Assembly (NCBI RefSeq): GCF_039724765.1
Contig: NZ_CP155729.1
Location: 3,977,501 to 4,041,500 of the forward strand
Direction: 5' to 3'
Origin: Sagittula stellata E-37
Lineage (GTDB): Bacteria; Pseudomonadota; Alphaproteobacteria; Rhodobacterales; Rhodobacteraceae
DNA: 64,000 nt
In this document: positions 45,320 through 54,080 of the stretch, piece after piece
Layout: the number at the start of each line of letters is the position of its first letter
How positions within the stretch are numbered: the first letter of the stretch is position 1
The notes under the pieces: model-generated
Seen by the model: the letters and a program-made list of their open reading frames with translations, nothing else
What the model was told of the DNA's origin: nothing
Databases searched by the model: none
Made by a program: the position numbers and the translations under genes

Positions 45320-48300
45320 CGAAGGTCATCGTCGCATCGGCGCCCTTTCCCGAGCAGCGCCGGACCTTCGAGGTCCCGGCCGGGCCCCTGTCGACGATTG
45401 CGCAGATCGTGGCGATGGCCTTGCCGCACCTGGCGGACACCTCCGGCGTTCGCGTGGCCGTCAGCCACGGCGACCGGGTCTGGCCGGTTCCGCGCGCGGC
45501 ATGGCACAGGGTGCGGCCCCACGCCGGGACCTGGGTCATCGTCCGGCCCGTCGCGGGCGGCCCCGTGCTGCCGCTCCTGCAGGTCATCGCCAGCCACGCC
45601 ACCGGCGCCTTCATCAACGCGACCGGGATCTATTCGCTGGGCGCGGCGCAGGCGTTCTACGCCGGCGTCGTCGGCGCCGGACTGGTGGGGAGCGCCGCCG
45701 TCGCCGGTGCGATCGCGTCGTCGCTGGTGCCCAGCCTGCCGAAGCGGAAGGAGCAGCCTGCGGGCGAGGAGCTTTACAGCCTGGACGGCTGGAGCAACCG
45801 GATCGCGCCGGGCGCCGCCTTCCCGTTCCCGGTCGGCCGGATCCGCATGTCGCCGGTGTTCCTCGCCCTGCCGTTCTCCGACATCGTCAACGGGGAGCAG
45901 TACCTCTACGGCTATTTTTGCTGGGGTCACGGCGAACTTCAGATCGAGGACATCCGCATCGGCAACATGCCGATCGCCGACCTGCCGGGCGTGGAGGTCG
46001 AGACGGTGCCGGGCACCGACGCGGATCCGGACATCACGCTGATCGCCGAACAGGTGATCGAGGACCGGCTCGGGCTGGAGCTGCTCGCGCCGGGTGCCGA
46101 TGGGCTGGTTCATCACCATTGGACAAGCCCGCGCGAGACCGACGTGGTGCGGCTGATCTTCCAGTGGCCCGGCGGGCTTTACCGGCAGGCCGACGACGGC
46201 CGCTTCAAGGTGGCCGGGGTCGGGATCAGGATCTGGCTGCGCGAAAGCGGCGAAACCGTCTGGACCGAACTCGACCGGATCGACCAGTCGCGCGATACGA
46301 ACGACGGCTTCTTCCACAAGAAGGAGTGGGTGATGCCGCATCGCGGGATCTGGGACATCCGGATCGCGCGGGACACCGGGACGGACTCGCGCGAGGTCAC
46401 CACGACCTTCTTCGTGGCTGCGGCCGGGATCCGTCGTCAAAGCCCGTTGAACATCGTCGTCCCGCTGGCGCGCTCGGCCATCCGCATCAAGGCCTCGGCG
46501 GTCGCCAACGGCACGCTCGACGCGGTCAACGGCATCGTGACCAGGTACTGCGACACCTGGGACGGGACGCGCTGGTCGCGGGACCTCCCCCGCAACCCCG
46601 CCTCTGTCGTGCGGGACATCCTCCTGCATCCGCACGCCAACTTTGCGCCGGTCGCGGCCTCGCAGATCCACATGGACGAGCTGGAAGCCTGGTGGGCGTT
46701 CTGTGACACGCGCGGCCTGAAGTACGACCGCGTTCTCGCGGGCGACGACAACCTGGCGACCATCCTGACGTCGGTCTGCGCGGCCGGGCGTGGCTGGTGG
46801 CGCCGCGACGGCCTCGGGTGGGGCGTCGGCTGGGACGAGGTCAAGGATGCGCCGGTCGCGCTGATCGACGCCACCAACAGCTTCGGCCTGCGCTGGTCGA
46901 AGCGCTACCGCCGCCTGCCGGACGCCTTCATCGCCACCTTCCTCGACGAGACCTCCGGCTACGAGAAGTCCGAGCGCGTGGTGCTGCGGCCCGGCTTCAC
47001 CGGTGAACCGCGCGTGCTGGAGGAGGTCTCGCTGGAAGGCCGGACCGACCCGGCCCAGGTGTACCGGGACCTGCGCTGGCGCGGGTACGAGGCCGAGCAT
47101 CGGCCGGACGTGTTCACCGTGTTCCAGAGCGGCCCGCAGCGGGAAAGCATGCGCGGCGACATGGTCGGGCTGAGCTGCGAGATGCTCGACCTTGCCCAGA
47201 TCTCCGCCCGGGTCGTGCGCAGCATGGATGCGGTTGTCGTCCTGGACGCCTTCGCGACCATGGAAGAGGGCGTGCGCTACGGGATCCGCTGGCATGTCGC
47301 CGACGAGGAGACCCCGGAAGGCGTGTTTGTCGAGGCGACGGTCGCCACGGATCCCGGCGAGACCCGGATCCTGCGCATCGACAACGGCGTGGAGCCACCC
47401 GCGCCGGGGACCAGGCTGACCTTCGGCCGGGTCGAGCTGATCAACTGGATGTGCAAGGTGACCTCGGTCGAAGCGGCCTCGGAAGGCAGCTACCGGCTGA
47501 GCCTCCAGCTTGCCGCGCCGGAGATCGACGCGCTGTCGCTGGCGGATGTGCCCCCGGCATGGAACCGGATCGCTGGCACCGACCTGCCCTTCGCCGGAAC
47601 CCCCGACGCGCCGGTGACCGGCACCGTGACCGCCGCGCATCCGACCTTCGCCTACACCGACGACGGCACCCTCGACGTGTCCGTGCCGGTGGGCATGCCG
47701 ACCACGAACCGCGTGGCGGTCGGGCGCATCGACGTCAGCCACCGCGTGGTCGGAGCGCCCGGCTTCGACGTGACCTCCGTCACAGGCGAAGCGGGCATCG
47801 CCGTCCTGTCCTACCCGGCCGGGGTCTCGATCGAGTATTTTGCCACCGCCTATTCGATCTTCGGCGATGTCGGCGCCGCGACCGCGACCGGCACCTTCGC
47901 CGTGACGGGCGGCGTGCCGTTGCCAACACCGATCGACCTGGACGGGCTGACGGCCATGGGCGGCCTCGGCTATGCCCAGCTTTCCTTCGCGACCCAAGCG
48001 GACACCGCTCAGGTGCAGGTCTTCCGGGTGCCCGAAGGCGACACGCTCGACGTGGAAACGCACGCGGTCGGTCAGCCGGTGCCCGTCGTGGCCAATTCGT
48101 CGTTGAGCTACACCGACGGGGATGCCACGCGCATCAATATCGTGACGGCCGGGGACATGTCAGATGCAGGAGCGTGGACGCTCCGCGGTGGCTGGGCACT
48201 CGCGGGCGGCTTGGCGACCCACACGCCGGGCGCGGCAAGCACCATGTCGCAAGCGCTCACGGTGGCAGACGAAAGCACGTATCGCGGATACCTGATCGTC

Positions 48301-48594
48301 AGCGGTCGAACGGCCGGGACCGTCACGGTCCAACTTGCGGGTGCGTCTGCCGTCGCCTCGGCCGCGTTCGACGATAACGGCCAATTCTACTTCGCCCTTC
48401 CTGCTGTCTCCGACCTCGACCGGATCGAGATCGTCGCCTCGACGGACTTCGACGGGGCTGTCGAGACCATCCTCGCCTTCCGCGCCACCAGCACCTCTGC
48501 GCCGCAAGGCGCTTTCTCCTACTACGTCGCGCCGCTGAACGGCGACGACATCGCGACCGCGCCCACCGGGCCAGTCGCCGCAACCATCGTTTAA
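45316..48594 (+). CDS. TipJ-type phage tail tip (host specificity) protein
   Basis: 1092 residues. The N-terminus has a cap of short beta strands and then a hydrophobic helix pair (GAAQAFYAGVVGAGLVGSAA). Residues about 150-220 hold SLDGWSNRIAPGAAFPFPVG and FSDIVNGEQYLYGYFCWGHG. The beta-sandwich core follows (GRGWWRRDGLGWGVGWDE; WRGYEAEHRPDVFTVFQSGP), and fibronectin-like repeats with GTFAVTGG occupy the C-terminus. This is the family that contacts the host receptor and threads the tail. It overlaps the NlpC fragment stop. Codon use is similar to neighbours. Confidence 0.85.
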   Translation: MTKVIVASAPFPEQRRTFEVPAGPLSTIAQIVAMALPHLADTSGVRVAVSHGDRVWPVPRAAWHRVRPHAGTWVIVRPVAGGPVLPLLQVIASHATGAFINATGIYSLGAAQAFYAGVVGAGLVGSAAVAGAIASSLVPSLPKRKEQPAGEELYSLDGWSNRIAPGAAFPFPVGRIRMSPVFLALPFSDIVNGEQYLYGYFCWGHGELQIEDIRIGNMPIADLPGVEVETVPGTDADPDITLIAEQVIEDRLGLELLAPGADGLVHHHWTSPRETDVVRLIFQWPGGLYRQADDGRFKVAGVGIRIWLRESGETVWTELDRIDQSRDTNDGFFHKKEWVMPHRGIWDIRIARDTGTDSREVTTTFFVAAAGIRRQSPLNIVVPLARSAIRIKASAVANGTLDAVNGIVTRYCDTWDGTRWSRDLPRNPASVVRDILLHPHANFAPVAASQIHMDELEAWWAFCDTRGLKYDRVLAGDDNLATILTSVCAAGRGWWRRDGLGWGVGWDEVKDAPVALIDATNSFGLRWSKRYRRLPDAFIATFLDETSGYEKSERVVLRPGFTGEPRVLEEVSLEGRTDPAQVYRDLRWRGYEAEHRPDVFTVFQSGPQRESMRGDMVGLSCEMLDLAQISARVVRSMDAVVVLDAFATMEEGVRYGIRWHVADEETPEGVFVEATVATDPGETRILRIDNGVEPPAPGTRLTFGRVELINWMCKVTSVEAASEGSYRLSLQLAAPEIDALSLADVPPAWNRIAGTDLPFAGTPDAPVTGTVTAAHPTFAYTDDGTLDVSVPVGMPTTNRVAVGRIDVSHRVVGAPGFDVTSVTGEAGIAVLSYPAGVSIEYFATAYSIFGDVGAATATGTFAVTGGVPLPTPIDLDGLTAMGGLGYAQLSFATQADTAQVQVFRVPEGDTLDVETHAVGQPVPVVANSSLSYTDGDATRINIVTAGDMSDAGAWTLRGGWALAGGLATHTPGAASTMSQALTVADESTYRGYLIVSGRTAGTVTVQLAGASAVASAAFDDNGQFYFALPAVSDLDRIEIVASTDFDGAVETILAFRATSTSAPQGAFSYYVAPLNGDDIATAPTGPVAATIV

Positions 48595-48604
48595 GGAGCC
48601 TTAG

Positions 48605-51600
48605 ATGTCTGCCGGGATCCCTGTTACTGAAGCTGAAGCTCTACCGTTCGTCGACCACCTGCTCGGCATCTCGGGGCAGACCGCTGGTCGTGTCAGCTAT
48701 CTTGTCCTCGCCTCAGTTCTTGCGGGCAGCGGCTCGATCGCCAACGAGCTTTCGTCGATCCGTTCGCAAGTCACTCGGGGCCTGCTGGCGCCGTCGACCT
48801 GGGCCGAACTTGAGGCTTTGACCGGCAGCGAGGACGCGGCCGGAGCTGAAGTGCCCCTTTCCGACGAAGGGACGCACTCGCAAGCGACGGAGACCGGCTA
48901 CGACGGCGACACGGTCAGCAATCACGGGCGCTACAAATGGTCTGGGGCGTGGTCGCGATGGGTTCGGATCGGCGAATTTGGTGGCGCTGTCTCGGATGTT
49001 GTCGTGAGTTTGAGCGGGACAGCGAACGCGCTTTCCGGCTCCTCCGACCGCGATCACTCGAAGGCACCCTATGCCGCAAAGTTCGTCGCAAGGGTCGTCG
49101 ACATCAACACCGGCGCGGTGACAATCGGCATCGACGGAGGCACGGCACGAGCGCTGGTGACGAACACCGGCGCCGAGCTGCAGGCAGGCGAACTGCTCCC
49201 GGGCATGGTCATCGAATGGCGGTGGAATGGCGAGGAGTATCGGTTGATCCCGGGCATCAGTGTCGCGTCCATGGTGCAGCGCGCAGAAGATGCACGGGAC
49301 GCTGCGGAGTCCTCTGCTGGCGCCGCTCTCGTCAGCGAGACCAACTCTGCGGCCTCTGCGGCGGCGGCTGCATCTAGCGCCTTATCAGCTTCCGCATACA
49401 AGAACGCCGCACAGGCTGCCTCCGAGGCTTCGGGCGATGTCCTGTTCTACGACACGATGGCTGACGCTGACGCCGCGCTCGGCGGCCTGAGCGAGAACCA
49501 GATCGTCCGCATCTTCAGCGACGAGGGACGCCGCAACCGGCAGACCTTCTATCGTGTCGAGAGCTCGGCTTTAGTCTTTAAGTGGGAGGACCATCGGGCG
49601 TTCGTCTTCCTTGAGGATTTCGGCGGCGCTGGTGACGGCGGGACGACCAACAATAGCGTTGCCTTACAGGCAATCGTCGACGCGCACGGTGCCTCCGGCG
49701 TCACAGTGGTTCTCTCCCAAGACAGCGGCGATGCGGCAGGGGGTAACTGGAAGAACGCACCGAACGCCTACGTCTTCAACGGCAAGGTCACTCTGCCGAT
49801 TACGAGTCGGCTTGAACTGATTGCACAGAACAACGCGGTCATCCGCTATGAGCCTGCATCTGTCGGTGACGGGATGCTTGAGGTACAGGCGGGGTCCGCC
49901 GCTGACCACGCCTCGCTCGTGTTCCGAGGACTCAAGGTCGATCTGTTGGCGGACGAGGGGCGCTTCCTGACGACCGTCGCGACCGGCGTGACGCGCATTC
50001 GCGAGTTCCTGCTGGCCGACTGCCAGTTCAAGGCGGACAACTACGTCGTCGATATGAAGACGGACTACACGTACAACCCGGTCATCGAGAACGTCAATAT
50101 CATCGGTGCCAGGTCGGGCTTCCGCTGGCGGGGTTACGGCGGTATCAATTTCGTAACCAGTTCGGCTTGTATCAGCGGTCTCCACATCCAGACGAGCGGG
50201 GGACCAATCCGGGGTCCGATGCTCTGGCTGGAGGGATGGGGCGGTCTCTCGGGTAAGGGCAACATCCTCGAAGGGTCCGCTAAGAAGGACGTGACAGGCA
50301 CCTTCGAAAACGTGGGTTACGGCGACGGCGTGTCGGTCTCTACCCTCTTCCTTGAGAACTGCTCAACGTTCCGCGAGGTCGAGTTCAGCGGCCACAGCGA
50401 GCTTGTGCACAAGACGCACGCGGACGGGACCGACTACGACATCTACATCAGCAACCCGGCGACATCGAACAGGCAGGACTTCAACGTGCGGCTTGGAGGG
50501 GGTTTCGAACACGTAGACCCGGCGCGGATCAAGCTGGACAACAATATCTCGAATGAGGGCGGCGTACTTCGCATCCTGGGCGGATCAGTCGCCGACGCGG
50601 TTGACGAACACGACATGGACGGTCCCGTGCGGCTGGAAATGACCAACGGGGTGTTCGGCAACGAGAGCTTCAAGACGCATCCGCTGTTCGGCTCGCCGTT
50701 CATCGAGTACATCGGCACCCGCCACGGCTCGTCCGGAGGCGGTAGCTTCACCGCCGACACCACGGCGGGGAGCACCTCCGTCACGGGGGTTTCAGCCGCC
50801 AAGCACTTCTCGCGAAACACATCGTACACCATCGCGGGGGAGGATGGCTTCTTTCGCTTCGTTTCGGTGGACTTGGTGGCAGGCACCGGAGTGCTCAACC
50901 GCGCCCCCGCGAACACAGCGGTAGGGGTCACTTTCAGCCAGTGCACCTTTTCGGCGAACTTTAAGACACCCGCGTTGCTGGCCTACTCGTACAAGGGCGG
51001 GTGGCTCGGCTCGGACGCGTATCCGATCATCCCGAACCCGAACGTACCGACCAGCGCGGACGGCCCGGAGCGATACGTACACAACGACCCGTACTTTGGA
51101 CCGACGCTGGTGTACCGCTCCGAGGGTACCGACATCGGCATCAGCAACATCCCGATACACCGCCCCGGCGAGGTCCTGACCGCTTTCACGATGGTGCGGG
51201 GGGTGATGGCCGCGCCGCCCTACGGATCAGCGACTTGGAATGTCGGTTCGGGGACCATAGGGGACAACGGTCTCCACGGCTCGGGCGCGATGGGCGTCCG
51301 CATCGACCAGCTGACAGAGAACGACTGGATGCCCATAATGTCGCAGGTCCGGATCTTGGAGAGCCAGATGCGTAACGGGGCTTATTTGGACTTGCGCCTC
51401 GCCTTTCCGAATGGCGCGGCGATTCCGTGGATGCAGATGGCAGCTTTCAGCTTGTTCGTCGGCAAGGGTTGGCCGACCGGCGACGTGTCCCCCTCGGGAA
51501 AGAACTTCGTATGCCACGAAGACCCCTACTACAACGTGGCCAACGGCTTCGGTCCCGCGCAGGGGACGGTTATCGTCGGCGACACTGTGATTTCGAAGGG

Positions 51601-52027
51601 CTACTCTTCCGACTATGTTGACCGCTGGGTCTGCACGGTCGCGGGTACGAGCCGCGCCATCAGCACTACCGCCTCGACAACGAGCGGTAGCACGGCAGTA
51701 ACGTTCGCTGACGCGACAAAGCTGATCGTGGGGGACTACATCACTATAGCTGGGGTGACGGGCGTCAAGCGAGTGATGGCGCTGGATTATGCAGCAGGAA
51801 CAGGCGTGATCGACAGCAACGCGGATGCCACGGTCTCGGGGGCGGCCTGTGCAAACAGCGCGCCGACGTGGGAGGCGCGCTGTAACGGCAAGCTGCAAGT
51901 TGCTGCGGTAAGCCCGGTGGGCAGCGTGACGCCGGTCGCTGTCGGGCAAATGTACCGCAACTCCTCGTCCGGCACGATCTATTTGGCTTACGGGCTGGCG
52001 AGTGCGGGTTGGGTGGCGCTGAATTAA
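48605..52027 (+). CDS. Beta-helix tail fibre/spike protein
   Basis: 1140 residues. Residues about 170-235 match the fragment at 43827 (GTARALVTNTGAELQAGELL). A coiled-coil of Ala/Ser/Glu follows. DFGGAGDGGTTNNSVALQAI is the pectate-lyase/beta-helix start and is followed by about 400 residues of helix strands. Two similar modules are near residues 717 (TAGSTSVTGVSAAKHF, AGTGVLNRAP) and 1018 (TTSGSTAVTFADATKL, AGTGVIDSNA). No signal peptide. RBS AAGGAG is just before the start. It follows the TipJ gene by 10 bases, as in tail modules. Confidence 0.8.
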   Translation: MSAGIPVTEAEALPFVDHLLGISGQTAGRVSYLVLASVLAGSGSIANELSSIRSQVTRGLLAPSTWAELEALTGSEDAAGAEVPLSDEGTHSQATETGYDGDTVSNHGRYKWSGAWSRWVRIGEFGGAVSDVVVSLSGTANALSGSSDRDHSKAPYAAKFVARVVDINTGAVTIGIDGGTARALVTNTGAELQAGELLPGMVIEWRWNGEEYRLIPGISVASMVQRAEDARDAAESSAGAALVSETNSAASAAAAASSALSASAYKNAAQAASEASGDVLFYDTMADADAALGGLSENQIVRIFSDEGRRNRQTFYRVESSALVFKWEDHRAFVFLEDFGGAGDGGTTNNSVALQAIVDAHGASGVTVVLSQDSGDAAGGNWKNAPNAYVFNGKVTLPITSRLELIAQNNAVIRYEPASVGDGMLEVQAGSAADHASLVFRGLKVDLLADEGRFLTTVATGVTRIREFLLADCQFKADNYVVDMKTDYTYNPVIENVNIIGARSGFRWRGYGGINFVTSSACISGLHIQTSGGPIRGPMLWLEGWGGLSGKGNILEGSAKKDVTGTFENVGYGDGVSVSTLFLENCSTFREVEFSGHSELVHKTHADGTDYDIYISNPATSNRQDFNVRLGGGFEHVDPARIKLDNNISNEGGVLRILGGSVADAVDEHDMDGPVRLEMTNGVFGNESFKTHPLFGSPFIEYIGTRHGSSGGGSFTADTTAGSTSVTGVSAAKHFSRNTSYTIAGEDGFFRFVSVDLVAGTGVLNRAPANTAVGVTFSQCTFSANFKTPALLAYSYKGGWLGSDAYPIIPNPNVPTSADGPERYVHNDPYFGPTLVYRSEGTDIGISNIPIHRPGEVLTAFTMVRGVMAAPPYGSATWNVGSGTIGDNGLHGSGAMGVRIDQLTENDWMPIMSQVRILESQMRNGAYLDLRLAFPNGAAIPWMQMAAFSLFVGKGWPTGDVSPSGKNFVCHEDPYYNVANGFGPAQGTVIVGDTVISKGYSSDYVDRWVCTVAGTSRAISTTASTTSGSTAVTFADATKLIVGDYITIAGVTGVKRVMALDYAAGTGVIDSNADATVSGAACANSAPTWEARCNGKLQVAAVSPVGSVTPVAVGQMYRNSSSGTIYLAYGLASAGWVALN

Positions 52028-52325
52028 GAAAAAATGGGCGATTACATACGCCGGGAACACTTGGGCAGAGCTTCAGATCCGGACCGGCAAGGCCACGGCG
52101 GACGGGAAGGCATTCCTGCAATGCGTGTCGGATACGGGCGGGGCGACAACCGGCGGCACGACGCGCGTCGAGATCGGCCACGATGGAACCTACAAGGTCG
52201 CCGGCGTCAAAGTGCTGGGGGCGCAGCAGGCCGCGATCGCCGACGACACCTCCGGAGCTTCGAACGAGGCGATGGTGAATGAAATCGTGGCCGCTCTTCG
52301 CGGGATGGGCATCATCGCACCCTAA
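52028..52325 (+). pseudogene. Out-of-frame tail-fibre C-terminus
   Basis: Immediately after the fibre stop, another frame reads AITYAGNTWAELQIRTGKAT, then FLQCVSDTGGATTGGTTRVE, IGHDGTYKVAGVKVLGAQQ, and ends VNEIVAALRGMGIIAP. This resembles the C-terminal receptor part of DUF2793-like phage fibre proteins. There is no start codon upstream; only an internal GTG at 52125. It is probably the end of another fibre, separated from its front part. Confidence 0.6.
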
Positions 52326-52402
52326 AGGCGCGTTAAACGACCGTTAAAGGTTCCCGCCCGATGGGCAGCTTTATACGCAGTCACCGAGCGAGGGCCCAAA
52401 AC

Positions 52403-52541
52403 TGAAAAACACGTTGCTGCAAAAAACTGTGTAACTGACTGCAAAAAACCGTGTCACGCTACAGACGAGAACCGGAAACCGAAAAACGCTTTGCTGTAAA
52501 AAACTGTGTAACTGACTGCAAAAAACTGTGTCACGCTACAG
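52403..52541. repeat. Four A-tract repeats in a 77-base tandem
   Basis: Two copies of a 62-base unit (52403-52464 and 52480-52541, about 5 mismatches) each hold two copies of a 22-base element of the form GCAAAAAACYGTGTMAC. Elements start near 52419, 52441, 52496 and 52518, so pairs have a 22-base period, which is two helical turns. The region is AT-rich compared with the rest of the window and lies between the prophage remnant and preT. Confidence 0.7.
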
Positions 52542-52600
52542 CTACAGTTGCCGCAATTTTCGGCGTGGTTCTGCAAAAAGCGGTCCGCGGCGCGCCACCC

Positions 52601-52624
52601 AAATTTTACCAATTGATAAAATTT
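52601..52624. promoter_or_regulatory. RutR-like operator upstream of preT
   Basis: Inverted repeat AAATTTTA/TAAAATTT has the centre CCAATTGA. Inside it, TTTACCAATTGATAAA agrees with the RutR consensus TTGACCAnnTGGTCAA at 11 of its 14 fixed bases. It lies 44 bases upstream of the preT start. Confidence 0.6.
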
Positions 52625-52667
52625 TCAGACGTGGCACTCTGATACAAACAGAAAACAGGGAGCCGCC

Positions 52668-53996
52668 ATGTCCAGCCCGCATACGCCAGGCATCGTTCCG
52701 GGACGTCTCGACCCGGAATCGCTGGCAGGAAACTTCGCCGATCTGCACCCGGCCTACGATGCCCACGAAGCCGCCGTCGCCGCCGACCGCTGCTACTTCT
52801 GCCACGACGCGCCCTGCGTCACCGCTTGCCCGACCGACATCGACATCCCGTTGTTCATCCGGCAGATTTCGACCGGTCAGCCAGAGGCCGCGGCGCGGAC
52901 GATCTTCGAACAGAACATCCTGGGCGGAATGTGCGCCCGCGTCTGTCCGACCGAAACGCTTTGCGAAGAGGCCTGCGTCCGCGAGGCCGCCGAAGGCAAG
53001 CCGGTCGAGATCGGGCGCCTCCAGCGCCATGCCACCGACAGCCTGATGGCCGCCAACAGCCACCCGTTCACCCGCGCCGCCCCGACCGGCAAGCGCGTGG
53101 CCGTGATCGGTGCCGGTCCGGCGGGCCTCTCCTGTGCCCACCGCCTTGCGCTGAAGGGCCACGACGTCACCGTCTACGAGGCCCGCCCGAAGCCCGGCGG
53201 CCTCAACGAATACGGCATCGCGGCCTACAAGACGACCGACGACTTCGCCGCGCGCGAGGCCGCCTGGTTGCTGCAAGTCGGTGGAATCGCGGTGGAATAC
53301 GGCAAGGCATTGGGGGCTGACATCACCCTCGACAGCCTGCGCGCCGACTTCGACGCGGTGTTCCTGGGCATCGGTCTCGGCGACACCAACGCGCTGGACG
53401 CCGAAGGCGCGGACCGCGAAGGCGTGGCCGACGCCGTGTCCTTCATCGCCGACCTCCGGCAGGCCTCCGACCTCGCTGGCCTGCCCATCGGGCGCAACGT
53501 GGTGGTGATCGGCGGCGGCATGACGGCCATCGACGCCGCCGTCCAAGCCAAGCTGCTGGGCGCCGAGACGGTCACGCTCTCCTACCGCCGCGCACAGGAT
53601 CAGATGCCCGCCAGCCGCTACGAGCAGGACCTCGCCACCTCGAAAGGCGTGCGCATCCTCGCCAACACGATGCCGAAAGCGGTGCACGGCAACGGCAAGG
53701 CCGTGGAGATCGAACTGGAATACACCTCCGACGCGGGCGGCCAGTTGCAAGGCACCGGCGAGACCATCCGCCTGCCCGCCGACCAGGTCTTCCGCGCCAT
53801 CGGCCAGCGCCTCACTCCGCCCGCGGGGCTCGACCTCGACGGACGCAAGATCGCCACCACCGGCGCGGGCCGCACGTCCCTGCAGGGCGTCTGGGCGGGC
53901 GGCGACTGCACCCACGGCGAGGACCTGACCGTCGTGGCCGTCGCCGAAGGCCGCGATGCCGCCGAGGACATCCACGCCACGCTCACCGCCGACTGA
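52668..53996 (+). CDS. preT: Dihydropyrimidine dehydrogenase subunit PreT
   Basis: 442 residues. Flavoprotein subunit that passes electrons from NAD(P)H to PreA for reduction of uracil and thymine. Seen: the cysteine-rich 4Fe-4S region (CYFCHDAPCVTACPTDIDIP; CARVCPTETLCEEAC), the FAD loop VIGAGPAGLS, the NAD(P) loop VVIGGGMTAIDAAV, and the C-terminal WAGGDCTHGEDLTV. Length and order match GltD-type subunits. RBS GGGAG precedes ATG 52668. It is followed by preA after 84 bases and preceded by the RutR-like operator. Confidence 0.93.
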   Translation: MSSPHTPGIVPGRLDPESLAGNFADLHPAYDAHEAAVAADRCYFCHDAPCVTACPTDIDIPLFIRQISTGQPEAAARTIFEQNILGGMCARVCPTETLCEEACVREAAEGKPVEIGRLQRHATDSLMAANSHPFTRAAPTGKRVAVIGAGPAGLSCAHRLALKGHDVTVYEARPKPGGLNEYGIAAYKTTDDFAAREAAWLLQVGGIAVEYGKALGADITLDSLRADFDAVFLGIGLGDTNALDAEGADREGVADAVSFIADLRQASDLAGLPIGRNVVVIGGGMTAIDAAVQAKLLGAETVTLSYRRAQDQMPASRYEQDLATSKGVRILANTMPKAVHGNGKAVEIELEYTSDAGGQLQGTGETIRLPADQVFRAIGQRLTPPAGLDLDGRKIATTGAGRTSLQGVWAGGDCTHGEDLTVVAVAEGRDAAEDIHATLTAD

Positions 53997-54080
53997 ACCG
54001 GTCCCGGCCGCAGCGCCGGGCCCCATCCCCTGCCACGCCTCGCGCCAGACCGCAGAGGCCGTCCGCCAAGGAGACAGCAC

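Noticed and set aside
44491..48063. A 1190-codon minus-strand open frame across the TipJ gene
   Set aside because: It is the reverse of the TipJ gene apart from its final part, which belongs to the IS transposase frame. The rest has the Arg/Gly/Asp-rich composition of an antisense frame.
52020..52045. Programmed frameshift joining the tail fibre to the following frame at the A-run
   Set aside because: The A-run lies after the stop codon of the fibre, so slippage there cannot bypass the stop.
43827..52325. A gene transfer agent cluster
   Set aside because: Only tail-tip and fibre genes are present, with decayed pieces and an IS; the head and tail genes that define a GTA are missing.
52403..52541. 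A possible CRISPR array
   Set aside because: Only two long units, with spacing sequence that is itself a repeat, and no cas genes nearby.
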